A stretch of DNA of 64,000 bases, from contig NZ_CP046175.1 of the NCBI RefSeq assembly GCF_009708215.1, positions 4,836,001 to 4,900,000 of the forward strand. The letters are read 5' to 3'. Position numbers and translations under genes: made by a program. Positions 43,514 through 52,050 of this stretch are shown here, piece by piece (the stretch's first letter is position 1; each line of letters starts with the position of its first letter). Under the pieces are notes generated by a model. The model did no database searches, was not told the DNA's origin, and worked only from the letters and a program-made list of their open reading frames with translations. Origin of the DNA: Occultella kanbiaonis. GTDB lineage: Bacteria; Actinomycetota; Actinomycetes; Actinomycetales; Beutenbergiaceae.

Positions 43514-44521
43514 GTGAGGGCGTTGGTCCTGACCGGTCCCCACGCCGCGGAGATCGCGGACGTCCCGGCGCCCCGGCCCGGCCCTGGCGAGGTCGTGGTG
43601 GACGTGAGCCGGGTGGGCGTCTGCGGCACCGACGTCGAGCTGTTCACCGGCGAGATGAGCTACCTCCACGACGGCCAGGCCGCCTACCCACTGCGGCCCG
43701 GCCACGAGTGGTGCGGCACCGTGAGCGCCGTGGGCGACGGCGTCGAGGAGGCCTGGGTGGGCCGGCGCACCACGGGCGACACGATGCTCGGCTGCGGTCA
43801 CTGCCGCCGCTGCCTGGCCGGTCGGCACCACGTGTGCGCCGACCGGTACGAGATCGGCATCCGCGGCGGTTGGCACGGCGCGCTCGCCGAGCAGCTGCTG
43901 GTGCCCGCCTCCTCCCTGCACGCACTGCCGGACGCCCTGGACGACACCGCCGGGGCGATGGTCGAACCGGGCGGCAACGCCATGCGCGCCGTACGGGCGG
44001 CGAACGTGGGCGAGGGCGACCAGGTGCTCGTGGCCGGGCCCGGCACCATCGGTCTGCTCGCGGCACTCTTCGCCGAGGCCGCCGGCGCACGGGTACACCT
44101 GCTCGGACCGGACGAACAGTCCCTGGAGTTCGCCCGCTCGCTCGGCCTGACGCACGCCTGGACCGAGGCGACGCTGCCGGACGAGCCGTGGGACGCCGTC
44201 GTCGATGCGTCCACCGGTGCGAGCGTGCCGGCCCGGGCCGTCGACCTCGTCGAACCCGCCGGCCGGGTCGTCTTCATCGGGATCGCGCCGACCCCGACCC
44301 TGTTCGACAGCCGCTCGCTCGTGTTCCGCGACATCACCGCGGTGGGCATCCTCGGGGCGTCCGCGGGCCTGGCGGGCGCGATCGAGGCCTATGCGAACGG
44401 GTCGGTGGATCCGCGGCCGCTGGTGGCGGCCACCGTCCCCCTCACGGAGGCCGCTGCGGTGCTCGCCGGCGAGCGGCCGGGCGGCCGGGGACCGAAGGTC
44501 CACATCGATCCGCGACGGTGA
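43514..44521 (+). CDS. Zinc-dependent medium-chain alcohol/polyol dehydrogenase
   Basis: A 335-residue MDR dehydrogenase from GTG 43514. Catalytic zinc ligands are VGVCGTDVELF (Cys) and LRPGHEWCGTV (His-Glu). Four structural-zinc cysteines lie in LGCGHCRRCLAGRHHVC. The NAD-binding motif VLVAGPGTIGLLAALFAEAA follows. Substrate is not determinable; members act on sorbitol, threonine or galactitol. Position between the ole operon and the rhamnose LacI gene leaves both contexts open. The frame is open for 20 codons upstream, but VRALVLTGPHAAEI is the normal family start. Confidence 0.82.
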   Translation: MRALVLTGPHAAEIADVPAPRPGPGEVVVDVSRVGVCGTDVELFTGEMSYLHDGQAAYPLRPGHEWCGTVSAVGDGVEEAWVGRRTTGDTMLGCGHCRRCLAGRHHVCADRYEIGIRGGWHGALAEQLLVPASSLHALPDALDDTAGAMVEPGGNAMRAVRAANVGEGDQVLVAGPGTIGLLAALFAEAAGARVHLLGPDEQSLEFARSLGLTHAWTEATLPDEPWDAVVDASTGASVPARAVDLVEPAGRVVFIGIAPTPTLFDSRSLVFRDITAVGILGASAGLAGAIEAYANGSVDPRPLVAATVPLTEAAAVLAGERPGGRGPKVHIDPRR

Positions 44522-44552
44522 ACACCGCCGGGTGAGGCACCCCGCCGACCCA

Positions 44553-44564
44553 TGAATCGTTACA
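44553..44564. promoter_or_regulatory. LacI-type operator before the lacI gene
   Basis: TGAATCGTTACA, identical to the site at 36576. It lies 82 bases before the LacI start, indicating autoregulation. Confidence 0.72.
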
Positions 44565-44646
44565 CTCGATCCTGGGCAGGGCTGCCGCGGTCACGAGTGA
44601 CCCCTGAGTCCTCGACCCGACGGAGCTCAGACCAACGAGGAGAACG

Positions 44647-45690
44647 ATGGCGGCGACCCAGCCTGGCACCGGCCGGAACGGCAAGCGCCCGAGCGTCACG
44701 GACGTGGCACGACTCGCCGGCGTGTCGGTGGGCACCGTGTCGAACGTGCTGAACCGCCCCGAGAACGTGGCCCCACCGACGCGAGCCAAGGTCGAGGCGG
44801 CGATCAAGGAACTCTCGTTCGTGCGCAACGCGTCTGCCCGCCAGCTGCGCAGCGGTGAGCTGAACACGGTCGGCGCCGTGGTGCTGGACATCGCGAACCC
44901 GTTCTTCACCGAGATGGCCCGTGGGATCGAGGACCGGCTCGCCCAGGACGAGTACACGCTGATGCTGTGCAGCTCGGACGAGAACCCCGAGCGCGAGGGC
45001 CGCTACCTGCGCCTGTTCGAGGAGCACGGCGTCCGCGGAGTGATCGCGACCCCCTCCGAGGGCAGCTTGGACATGCTCCTGGCGATGCGCGAGCGGGGCA
45101 TCGACGTGGTCCTGCTCGACCACACCTCTCCGCTTCCCGATCTGCCGTCCGTCGCCGTCGACGACGTCGGCGGCGGTTCGCTGGCCACGGAGCACCTGCT
45201 CGCCCAGGGCCACACCCGGCTGGCGTTCCTGAACGGCCCGCTGACGCTGCGCCAGTGTGTGGACCGCCGCGACGGCGTGATGCAGACCCTGACCGCGCAC
45301 GGCCTCGACCCGGCCACCTCGCTCGTGGAGATCGCGCTCGAGGCTCTCAACGCCGACGGCGGCGACGACGGCATGCGCCGGCTCCTCGCGGCCGACGGTC
45401 CCACCCCGACCGCCACGTTCTGCGTCAACGACGTGACGGCGCTCGGGGCGCTGCGGGCCCTGCGGGATCTGGACATCTCGGTCCCGGGTGAGATGGCCGT
45501 GGTGGGCTACGACGACGTCATGTTCGCGAACATGCTCGCCACCCCGCTCACCTCGGTGCGCCAGCCGATGTACAAGATGGGGTGGACCGCCGCGGACATG
45601 CTGCTGCGCCGCGGCTCGGAGGACCTGACCGCGGAGCAGGTCGAGTTCGAGCCGGAGCTCGTGGTGCGGGCCTCGAGCGTGCCCGCCTGA
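44647..45690 (+). CDS. LacI-family transcriptional regulator, probable rhamnose regulon repressor
   Basis: A 347-residue LacI-type repressor. The helix-turn-helix spans residues 14-40 (SVTDVARLAGVSVGTVSNVL) and the hinge is near 55-70. A sugar-binding type 1 periplasmic-binding-protein domain follows, with the usual VLDIANPFFTEMARGIEDRL near 80-99. CCAACGAGGAGAACG provides the ribosome site. Four matching 12-base operators lie before rhaI, the GH106-like gene, this gene and lldD, which defines its likely local regulon and suggests rhamnose or a product as inducer. Confidence 0.93.
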   Translation: MAATQPGTGRNGKRPSVTDVARLAGVSVGTVSNVLNRPENVAPPTRAKVEAAIKELSFVRNASARQLRSGELNTVGAVVLDIANPFFTEMARGIEDRLAQDEYTLMLCSSDENPEREGRYLRLFEEHGVRGVIATPSEGSLDMLLAMRERGIDVVLLDHTSPLPDLPSVAVDDVGGGSLATEHLLAQGHTRLAFLNGPLTLRQCVDRRDGVMQTLTAHGLDPATSLVEIALEALNADGGDDGMRRLLAADGPTPTATFCVNDVTALGALRALRDLDISVPGEMAVVGYDDVMFANMLATPLTSVRQPMYKMGWTAADMLLRRGSEDLTAEQVEFEPELVVRASSVPA

Positions 45691-45746
45691 AACGTCCGCG
45701 CACTCACGCCGGTGACCGCCGCGAGGGCGACTGGCATCATCGGGTG

Positions 45747-46088
45747 ATGGACGCCCAGCGCCGCTTCCCGGTCGCCGTCGCCACCGTGATCCTCGCCCTG
45801 ACGGCCGCGGGCTGCTCCGGTCCCGCCGGACTACCGGACCGGGACCCGGACGTCACCGGAACGGTCGGGACCGAGGGGACCACCCTGGTCCTGACCGAGC
45901 CCTCCGATCCCTACTACGAGGGCATGGGTCTCCTGCGCGGCGACCCGGACATCCTCCGCGGCGACCAGCCGATCGAGGCCGCCGACCTGGTGGACTCCGA
46001 GGTCGTCGAGGTCTGGGTCGAGGGCGGGTGCGCCGAGTCCTACCCGGTGCAGTGCGAGGTGGTCGCCGTACGCGCCGTCGGGGAGTAG
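45747..46088 (+). CDS. Small hypothetical lipoprotein
   Basis: A 113-residue secreted lipoprotein. The signal MDAQRRFPVAVATVILALTA leads to lipobox TAAGC (Cys at 23). The mature part is acidic with two further cysteines (GGCAESYPVQCEVVAVRAVG) that could form a disulfide. No family is recognised. Confidence 0.65.
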   Translation: MDAQRRFPVAVATVILALTAAGCSGPAGLPDRDPDVTGTVGTEGTTLVLTEPSDPYYEGMGLLRGDPDILRGDQPIEAADLVDSEVVEVWVEGGCAESYPVQCEVVAVRAVGE

Positions 46089-46131
46089 CCCGCCCTTTTG
46101 GGCCGCTGACCGGACCCGCTATGCTGCCTGC

Positions 46132-47421
46132 ATGACTGGTGATGCAACGATGCTTCAAGACCCTCCTGCCGAGACGAAGGGGGTCGGAACGATCCTGCTC
46201 CGGTCCTCCTGGCAGACCATCAACATCGGGGACGTGGCCCACACGCCGGGCGCGATCACGGCGCTGCTCGGTGCCGGCGCGAGCCGGATCATCCTGTGGC
46301 CCGGCAGCCTGGGTGAACGGGAGCAGGCCATGCTCGCGGAGCGGTTCGGCGATCTCGAGTTCGCCTACGGCGACATCGGCGCCGACGGACGCCCGGACAC
46401 CCCGGAACTCGCACGCGCCTTCGACGAGGCGGACCTGTTCATCCACGGCAGCGCCGCCGGCATGGGGTCGAGGCCCGGCCTGCGGGCGTGGCGCCCCTCC
46501 GGAAAGCCGTACGGATTCTTCGGCATCACCTTCGACCCGCTCGGCAACTTCATGCCCTTCCAGCTCCCCGATGCACGCCGGGTGGTCGGCGGGATCGCCC
46601 CCGGCCACCTCGACGACGAGGCCCGCGAGATCCTCGACGGCGCCGCGTTCGTGTTCTGCCGGGACACCATCTCGCTGGACTACCTGCGCGGCCAGGACGT
46701 GCACGCCGAGATCCTCGAGGCCGGCCCGGACGCCACGTTCGCGTTCGACATCCGCGACGAGGCCGGCGCCGATGCCGTGCTCGCCGACCACGGCCTGGAA
46801 CCCGGCTTCCTCGTCGCCGTGCCCCGGCTGCGCTACACGCCCTACGCGCACATCCGGAACCTGCCGATCACCGCCACCGACCTCACCAAGGACGCCGTGA
46901 ACGACGCGTTCACCCCGCGCGACCTGGGCGTCCTGACCGAGACCATCGCCTGGTGGGTCCGGACCACCGGCCGGCAGGTGCTCATCGCGCCCGAGATGAG
47001 CTACGCCGTCGCCCTGATCGCCGACCACTGGCCCGCGACCCTGCCGCAGGACGTGCGCGGGAAGGTCGCGATCATGGACGAGTTCTGGGACCTGCCCACG
47101 GCGACCGCCACGTACGCGCGAGCAGCCGCCGTCGTCAGCATCGAGTGCCACTCCCCCATCCTGGCCACCACGGTGGGCGTGCCCGGCACCTACCTGCGCC
47201 AGCCGACCGACACGGTCAAGGGCGCCATGTACGCGGACCTGGGCGGGTCGGACATGGTCAACGAGATCGACGACGGCGCAGCCGAGGTCATCGAGCGGCT
47301 CGCCCGGGTGGTCGCGGACCCGGCCGCCGCGCGCGGCGCCGCCGAGCGCGTGCACGCCGAGGCGCTGCGCCGGCTGTCCCGGATGGGCCGGGCGGCGGTG
47401 GCCGCGAGCCGGGTCAGCTGA
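46132..47421 (+). CDS. Polysaccharide pyruvyl transferase family protein
   Basis: A 429-residue protein of the polysaccharide pyruvyl transferase family (CsaB/WcaK type). It shows [15 protein letters not shown] at the N-terminus, [17 protein letters not shown] near 101-117, [20 protein letters not shown] near 166-185 and [20 protein letters not shown] near 330-350. These enzymes add pyruvate ketals to envelope glycans, which can anchor S-layer proteins, although divergent members have other roles. No glycan assembly genes are adjacent. Its last eight bases overlap the convergent lldD gene. Confidence 0.85.
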   Translation: MTGDATMLQDPPAETKGVGTILLRSSWQTINIGDVAHTPGAITALLGAGASRIILWPGSLGEREQAMLAERFGDLEFAYGDIGADGRPDTPELARAFDEADLFIHGSAAGMGSRPGLRAWRPSGKPYGFFGITFDPLGNFMPFQLPDARRVVGGIAPGHLDDEAREILDGAAFVFCRDTISLDYLRGQDVHAEILEAGPDATFAFDIRDEAGADAVLADHGLEPGFLVAVPRLRYTPYAHIRNLPITATDLTKDAVNDAFTPRDLGVLTETIAWWVRTTGRQVLIAPEMSYAVALIADHWPATLPQDVRGKVAIMDEFWDLPTATATYARAAAVVSIECHSPILATTVGVPGTYLRQPTDTVKGAMYADLGGSDMVNEIDDGAAEVIERLARVVADPAAARGAAERVHAEALRRLSRMGRAAVAASRVS

Positions 47422-48682
47422 CCGGGCGCTCGCTCTCGGCGCGGGCCGCCCGCTGCAGCGGTGCGAGCCGGCTCAGCTGGGTCACGTGCTGTGGCCCGAG
47501 CTCATCGAGCGAGGCGACCCCGAGCAGGCGCATGGTCCGGGTGATCTCCGCCGTGAGGATGGCGATCATCCGGTCCACGCCCGCGCGGCCGCCGGCCATC
47601 AGGCCGTACAGGTAGGCGCGGCCGACGAACGTGAAGTCGGCACCGAGGGCGATCGCGGCGACGACGTCCGCCCCGCTCATGATGCCGGTGTCCAGCACGA
47701 TCTCGAGGTCGTTCCCGAGCTCGCGGGCCACCTCCGGCAGCAGGTGGAACGGGATCGGGGCCCGGTCGAGCTGGCGTCCGCCGTGGTTGGACAGCACGAT
47801 CCCGTCCACGCCGAGGTCCGCGACGCGCTTGGCGTCCTCGAGGGTCTGGATCCCCTTCACCACGACCTTTCCGGGCCACTGTTCGGAGACCCAGCGCAGG
47901 TCGTCGAAGTCCACGGTCGGGTCGAACATCGTGTTCAGCAGATCTGCGACGGTGCCGGACCAGCGGTCGAGGGAAGCGAACGCGAGCGGCTCGGTGGTGA
48001 GGAAGTCGATCCACCACTGCGGCCGCGGGATCGCGTTGATCACGGTCTTCGGGGTGAGGGAGGGCGGGATCGTCATGCCGTTGCGGGTGTCCCGCAGCCG
48101 GGCACCGGCGACGGGCACGTCGACGGTGACCAGGAGCGTGTCGAACCCGGCCTTCGCGGCCCGGTCCACCAGGGCCATCGACCGGTCCCGGTCCTTCCAC
48201 ATGTACAGCTGGAACCAGTTCCGCCCGCCGGGGTTCGCGGCGGCGACGTCCTCGATGGACGCGGTACCCATGGTCGACAGCGAGAACGGGATCCCGGCGG
48301 CGCCGGCCGCACCGGCACCGGCGATCTCGCCCTCGGTCTGCATCATCCGGGTGAAGCCGGTGGGGGCGATCCCGAACGGCAGCGCCACCGGGCCGCCGAG
48401 CACGGTCGCCGAGGTGTCCACGGCGGAGACGTCCCGCAGGATCGCCGGGTGGAACTCGATGTCCTCGAACGCCTGACGGGCACGGGCCAGCGACAGCTCC
48501 TTCTCGGCGGCGCCCTCGGTGTAGTCGAACGCGGCCTTCGGGGTGCGCCGCTTGGCGATCGTGCGCAGGTCCTCGACGTTGAGGGCGGCATCGAGGCGGC
48601 GTTTGCGACCGCTCAGTTCCGGTGCCTTGAACTGCATCAGCGGCGCGAGGTCGCGCACCTTCGGGATTCGACGCTGAACCAT
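47414..48682 (-). CDS. lldD: FMN-dependent L-lactate dehydrogenase / alpha-hydroxy-acid oxidase
   Basis: A 422-residue TIM-barrel flavoenzyme. FMN-site segments are [13 protein letters not shown] near 104-116, STMGTAS near 137 and [10 protein letters not shown] near 160. The catalytic His is in [15 protein letters not shown] near 298-312 and the phosphate site in [21 protein letters not shown]. It oxidises L-lactate to pyruvate. With the rhamnose operon producing lactaldehyde, then lactate, and a rhamnose-type operator 78 bases upstream, it probably completes rhamnose use. Confidence 0.88.
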   Translation of the reverse strand: MVQRRIPKVRDLAPLMQFKAPELSGRKRRLDAALNVEDLRTIAKRRTPKAAFDYTEGAAEKELSLARARQAFEDIEFHPAILRDVSAVDTSATVLGGPVALPFGIAPTGFTRMMQTEGEIAGAGAAGAAGIPFSLSTMGTASIEDVAAANPGGRNWFQLYMWKDRDRSMALVDRAAKAGFDTLLVTVDVPVAGARLRDTRNGMTIPPSLTPKTVINAIPRPQWWIDFLTTEPLAFASLDRWSGTVADLLNTMFDPTVDFDDLRWVSEQWPGKVVVKGIQTLEDAKRVADLGVDGIVLSNHGGRQLDRAPIPFHLLPEVARELGNDLEIVLDTGIMSGADVVAAIALGADFTFVGRAYLYGLMAGGRAGVDRMIAILTAEITRTMRLLGVASLDELGPQHVTQLSRLAPLQRAARAESERPVS

Positions 48683-48760
48683 CGGGGGGAACTCTCCAGT
48701 CTCGTCACGCGGGGGCGGCTGTCCGCCGCCCCCGCGATGGTAGCGGACCCGACCTCCGAT

Positions 48761-48772
48761 TGTATCGATTCA
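48761..48772. promoter_or_regulatory. LacI-type operator before lldD
   Basis: TGTATCGATTCA, one base different from TGTAACGATTCA, the reverse complement of the sites at 36576 and 44553. It is 78 bases upstream of the lldD start. Confidence 0.65.
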
Positions 48773-48959
48773 GAGTGCTGCGGCTCGATGAGGTGGCTCC
48801 ATGGCGCGTCAGGTTGCCGGCCGTGCCACCGTCACCTCTCCACCTGCCGCAAACGAGCACCCGAATCAGTTTGGAGTCGGTAAAATGTTTCCGGTCGGGG
48901 CAGGCACGGTGGGATCGCCGCCCGGCCACGGTCTACAGCAACGTCGTCGAAGGGCCCAC

Positions 48960-49820
48960 GTGAGCATCCAGTCCCAGATCCAGGCGAAGCGCGACACCCT
49001 CGCCCCGTCGATGCGCCGCGTGGCGGATGCGATCCTGGCCGACCCCGGCCTGGTCCTGGAGGAGACGATCTCCGAGCTCGCTCGTAAGTGCGCCACGTCG
49101 GAGACCACGATCGTCCGCTTCTGCAGGACGCTCGGCCTGGCCGGATACGTCCAGCTCCGGCTCGCCCTGGCGACCGAGGTCGGCCGCGAGGGTGCCCGGC
49201 GGTCCCCGACGGCGACCTACGGTTCGGACATCTCCGCCGGCAGCACGCTGGAGGAGGTCGTGGCGAGCATCGGGTTCACCGAGAACCTCGGCATCGAGGA
49301 GACCATCAACAGCCTCGACATCGCCGAGCTCGGCCGCGTGGTGGACGCCATCGACGCCGCCACCCGGATCTCGGTCTACGGCGTCAGCGCGAGCGGCTGG
49401 AGCGCCGCCGACCTGCACCGCAAGCTGTTCCGGATCGGCCGGGTGGCCTATTCGTTCGCTGACGGGCACGACGCCGTCACCTCGCTCGGCCTGATGGGTG
49501 CCGGCGACGTCGCGGTCGGCTTCTCCCACCGTGGCACGACGGCAGAGGTGGTCCGGTTCCTCGAGGCCGCCCGGGAGCGCGGGGTGACCGCGGTGGCGAT
49601 CACGAACGCCGCCGGCTCCCCCGTGGCCGGAGCCGCCGATCTCGTGCTTCGGACCGCGGTCCGGGAGTCACCGTTCCGCTCCGGGGCGATGGCCTCCCGT
49701 ACCGCGCAGCTGCTGATCGTGGACTGCATCTTCGTCGCGGTCGCCCAGCGTCGGATGACCGAGACGGTCGACGCGCTGCGCGACACCCACGACGCCGTCG
49801 CCCAGTTCCGTGACAACTGA
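48960..49820 (+). CDS. MurR/RpiR-family transcriptional regulator
   Basis: A 286-residue regulator starting at GTG 48960. The N-terminal RpiR helix-turn-helix spans about residues 1-77 (LARKCATSETTIVRFCRTLG). A SIS sugar-isomerase-like ligand domain spans about 110-260 (RISVYGVSASGWSAADLHRK and GDVAVGFSHRGTTAEVVRFL). SIS domains bind phosphosugars; in MurR this is N-acetylmuramic acid 6-phosphate. Position next to MurQ and NagZ makes that ligand likely here. Confidence 0.9.
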   Translation: MSIQSQIQAKRDTLAPSMRRVADAILADPGLVLEETISELARKCATSETTIVRFCRTLGLAGYVQLRLALATEVGREGARRSPTATYGSDISAGSTLEEVVASIGFTENLGIEETINSLDIAELGRVVDAIDAATRISVYGVSASGWSAADLHRKLFRIGRVAYSFADGHDAVTSLGLMGAGDVAVGFSHRGTTAEVVRFLEAARERGVTAVAITNAAGSPVAGAADLVLRTAVRESPFRSGAMASRTAQLLIVDCIFVAVAQRRMTETVDALRDTHDAVAQFRDN

Positions 49821-49823
49821 GCC

Positions 49824-51017
49824 GTGGCCCCTGATTCCATGACCAGCCGAACCGCACACGCCGGGGCCCCGGGCGACGCGGGCGTCGAGCCGGAGCCGAC
49901 CGCCGCGCTGCAGGCCCTGCTGGACTCGGCCACCCGCAGCGCCGCTGCCGGCCCGGCCCCGATCGGAGCCGCCGACCCGGTCCCGGGCACAGCCGGCGCC
50001 GACGCGTTGATCGCCCACCGCGGGCGGGTGGTCGCCCGCGCCCGGGCCGGGTACGCCGCCCTGTTCGCGGCCGACGGCGCACTGCTCCCGACGGCGCAAC
50101 GGCTCCCGCTACCCGCCGATCCGGTGTTCGACGTCGCCTCCCTGACGAAGCTCCTGACCACGGTCACCGCCCTGGTCCAGGTGGACGCGGGTGTCCTCGA
50201 CCTCGACCGGCCGGTGGCCGAGCACCTCCCCGAGTTCGCCGAGGACCGTGCGCACGAGCGGGTCAGCGCCCGGCAGCTGCTCACCCACACGTCCGGCCTG
50301 CCCCCGGTGCTGCGCCTGTGGGAGGTGCCCGGCACCCGCGAGGACCGTGCCCGGCACGTGCTGGGCACGGAGCTGCGCTCCGAACCCGGCTCGGCCCACG
50401 CGTACTCGTGCGTTGGCTTCATGGTGCTCGGCCTCCTCCTCGAGCGCCTGACCGGGCGGACCTTGCCCACCCTCCTGACGGAGACCGTCACCGGGCCGCT
50501 GGCGATGACGAGCACCGGCTACGACCCGCGCGGAGTGGGCGAGCGCGTGGTGCCGACCGAGTACCAGTCCGTCCCCGACCGCGGCCTGGTGTGCGGCACC
50601 GTTCATGACGAGGCCGCCTGGAGCCTGGGGGCGTCCGGGAACGCCGGGGTGTTCAGCACCGGGCCGGACCTGGTCCGGTTCGCGGCCGCCCTCGGCGCCG
50701 ACGGGCCGGGGCTGCTCAGCGCAGACTCCCTGGCCCTGCTGCGCCGGGACGTGCTTCCCGCGTCCGAGCGGGACCGGGTCGGGTACGGGCAGGCGCTCGG
50801 TATGCGCCTCGGCGACGCCACGTTCATGGGCACCGACGACCCGTCGGTGATCGGGCACACCGGTTTCACCGGGACCTCGCTGGTGATCGACACCGAGGCG
50901 GACCTGATCGTGATCCTGCTGACCAACCGCGTGCACCCGGTCCGGACCGCGTTCGACGCCGGGCCGCTACGTCGCGCTGTGACCGCAACGGCCCGGGAGC
51001 ACGTCGCTCAGACCTGA
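49824..51017 (+). CDS. Serine beta-lactamase-like hydrolase
   Basis: A 397-residue cytoplasmic serine hydrolase of the beta-lactamase/EstB superfamily. The nucleophile motif SLTK lies in FDVASLTKLLTTV near 98-101. The second motif is YSC in AHAYSCVGFMVLG (normally YxN). VIGHTGFTG carries the third HTG motif near 345. Start is a GTG four bases after the RpiR stop; an ATG at 39 bases upstream of alternatives (49839) is also possible. Members of this group include the AmpH-like peptidases linked to murein recycling in other bacteria. That role is inferred from neighbours. Its 3' end overlaps murQ by 10 bases. Confidence 0.85.
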   Translation: MAPDSMTSRTAHAGAPGDAGVEPEPTAALQALLDSATRSAAAGPAPIGAADPVPGTAGADALIAHRGRVVARARAGYAALFAADGALLPTAQRLPLPADPVFDVASLTKLLTTVTALVQVDAGVLDLDRPVAEHLPEFAEDRAHERVSARQLLTHTSGLPPVLRLWEVPGTREDRARHVLGTELRSEPGSAHAYSCVGFMVLGLLLERLTGRTLPTLLTETVTGPLAMTSTGYDPRGVGERVVPTEYQSVPDRGLVCGTVHDEAAWSLGASGNAGVFSTGPDLVRFAAALGADGPGLLSADSLALLRRDVLPASERDRVGYGQALGMRLGDATFMGTDDPSVIGHTGFTGTSLVIDTEADLIVILLTNRVHPVRTAFDAGPLRRAVTATAREHVAQT

Positions 51018-51937
51018 GCGTCCAGGACCCCGCCGAGCCGGCCGCCGGCCTCGGCGAGCAGCCGCTCCGCGGCGGTCCGGTCCAGGCCGCGCGCCACCAT
51101 GATCGCGGCGACCGGGACCCGTTGACCGGAATCGGTCAGGGCCTGCGCCGCCGCTCGGGGGTCCGCGCCCGTGATGGTCGAGACCAGGCGCTCGGCCCGC
51201 GCCCGGAGCTTGACGTTGCTCACGGACAGATCGACCATCAGGTTCCCGTAGGTCTTGCCGAGCCTGATCATCACGCCGGTGGAGATCATGTTCAGGACCT
51301 GCTTCGTGGCGGAGCCCGCCTTCAGCCGGGTGGATCCGGCGAGCACCTCCGGGCCCACCTCGACCTCGATCGGCAGGTCCACGGCTGACCCGAGCTCGGA
51401 TCCGGTGTTGCAGGCCAGGCCGACGGTCAGCGCGCCGGCGGCGCGCGCCGCCCGGACCCCGCCGAGCACGAACGGGGTGCGACCGCTGGCGGCGATCCCG
51501 ACGACCGTGTCGATCGCGGTGACGCCGAGGTCGGCGATCTCCTGGGCGCCGAGCTCGGCACGGTCCTCCGCGCCCTCGACGGACTCGAACATGGCACCGC
51601 GCCCGCCCGCGATCACGCCGACGACCTGGCCGGGATCCGTGTGGAACGTGGGCGGACACTCCGAGGCGTCCACCACCCCCAGTCGCCCCGAGGTCCCGGC
51701 ACCGAGGTAGACCAGTCGCCCACCGGACTCCATCCGGACCGCGACGGCCTCCACGACCGCAGCGACCTGCGGCAACACGGCCCGTACCGCGAGCGGCACC
51801 CCCGCCTCGGCCTCGTTCATGGCCCGCAGTACGTCCAGCGTCGGGATCGCGTCGAGCCGTCGGTACCGCTCGTCGATCTGCTCGGTCCCGAGCAGGTCGG
51901 TCCGCTCGCCCGTCGCCGGTTGGGAGTCAGCCACCAT
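51008..51937 (-). CDS. murQ: N-acetylmuramic acid 6-phosphate etherase
   Basis: A 309-residue SIS-domain etherase. Hallmarks are GRLVYLGAGTSGRLGVVDAS near 73-92 and ECPPTFHTDPGQVVG with the catalytic Glu near 93. C-terminal LGKTYGNLMVDLSVSN is also present. It removes D-lactate from MurNAc 6-phosphate to give GlcNAc 6-phosphate. A MurNAc kinase is needed to make its substrate unless a PTS does so, and neither is in this window. It is divergent from the NagZ gene across a region with an inverted repeat. Confidence 0.95.
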   Translation of the reverse strand: MVADSQPATGERTDLLGTEQIDERYRRLDAIPTLDVLRAMNEAEAGVPLAVRAVLPQVAAVVEAVAVRMESGGRLVYLGAGTSGRLGVVDASECPPTFHTDPGQVVGVIAGGRGAMFESVEGAEDRAELGAQEIADLGVTAIDTVVGIAASGRTPFVLGGVRAARAAGALTVGLACNTGSELGSAVDLPIEVEVGPEVLAGSTRLKAGSATKQVLNMISTGVMIRLGKTYGNLMVDLSVSNVKLRARAERLVSTITGADPRAAAQALTDSGQRVPVAAIMVARGLDRTAAERLLAEAGGRLGGVLDAQV

Positions 51938-51964
51938 GTACCTCTTCCTCCATGTTCAAACGAA

Positions 51965-52020
51965 TTCAAGTAAACCAGCAACTGCGCCTCGATGAAAATA
52001 ATTGACGGCCTCTACTTGAA
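51965..52020. promoter_or_regulatory. Inverted repeat in the murQ-nagZ divergent promoter
   Basis: TTCAAGTA at 51965-51972 and its reverse complement TACTTGAA at 52013-52020 are separated by 40 bases, between the murQ start (51937) and the nagZ start (52051). They are candidate half-sites for the RpiR/MurR-type regulator encoded 3 kb away. Confidence 0.45.
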
Positions 52021-52050
52021 GTGCGCCAATGATTGACCCACGATGGGCAT

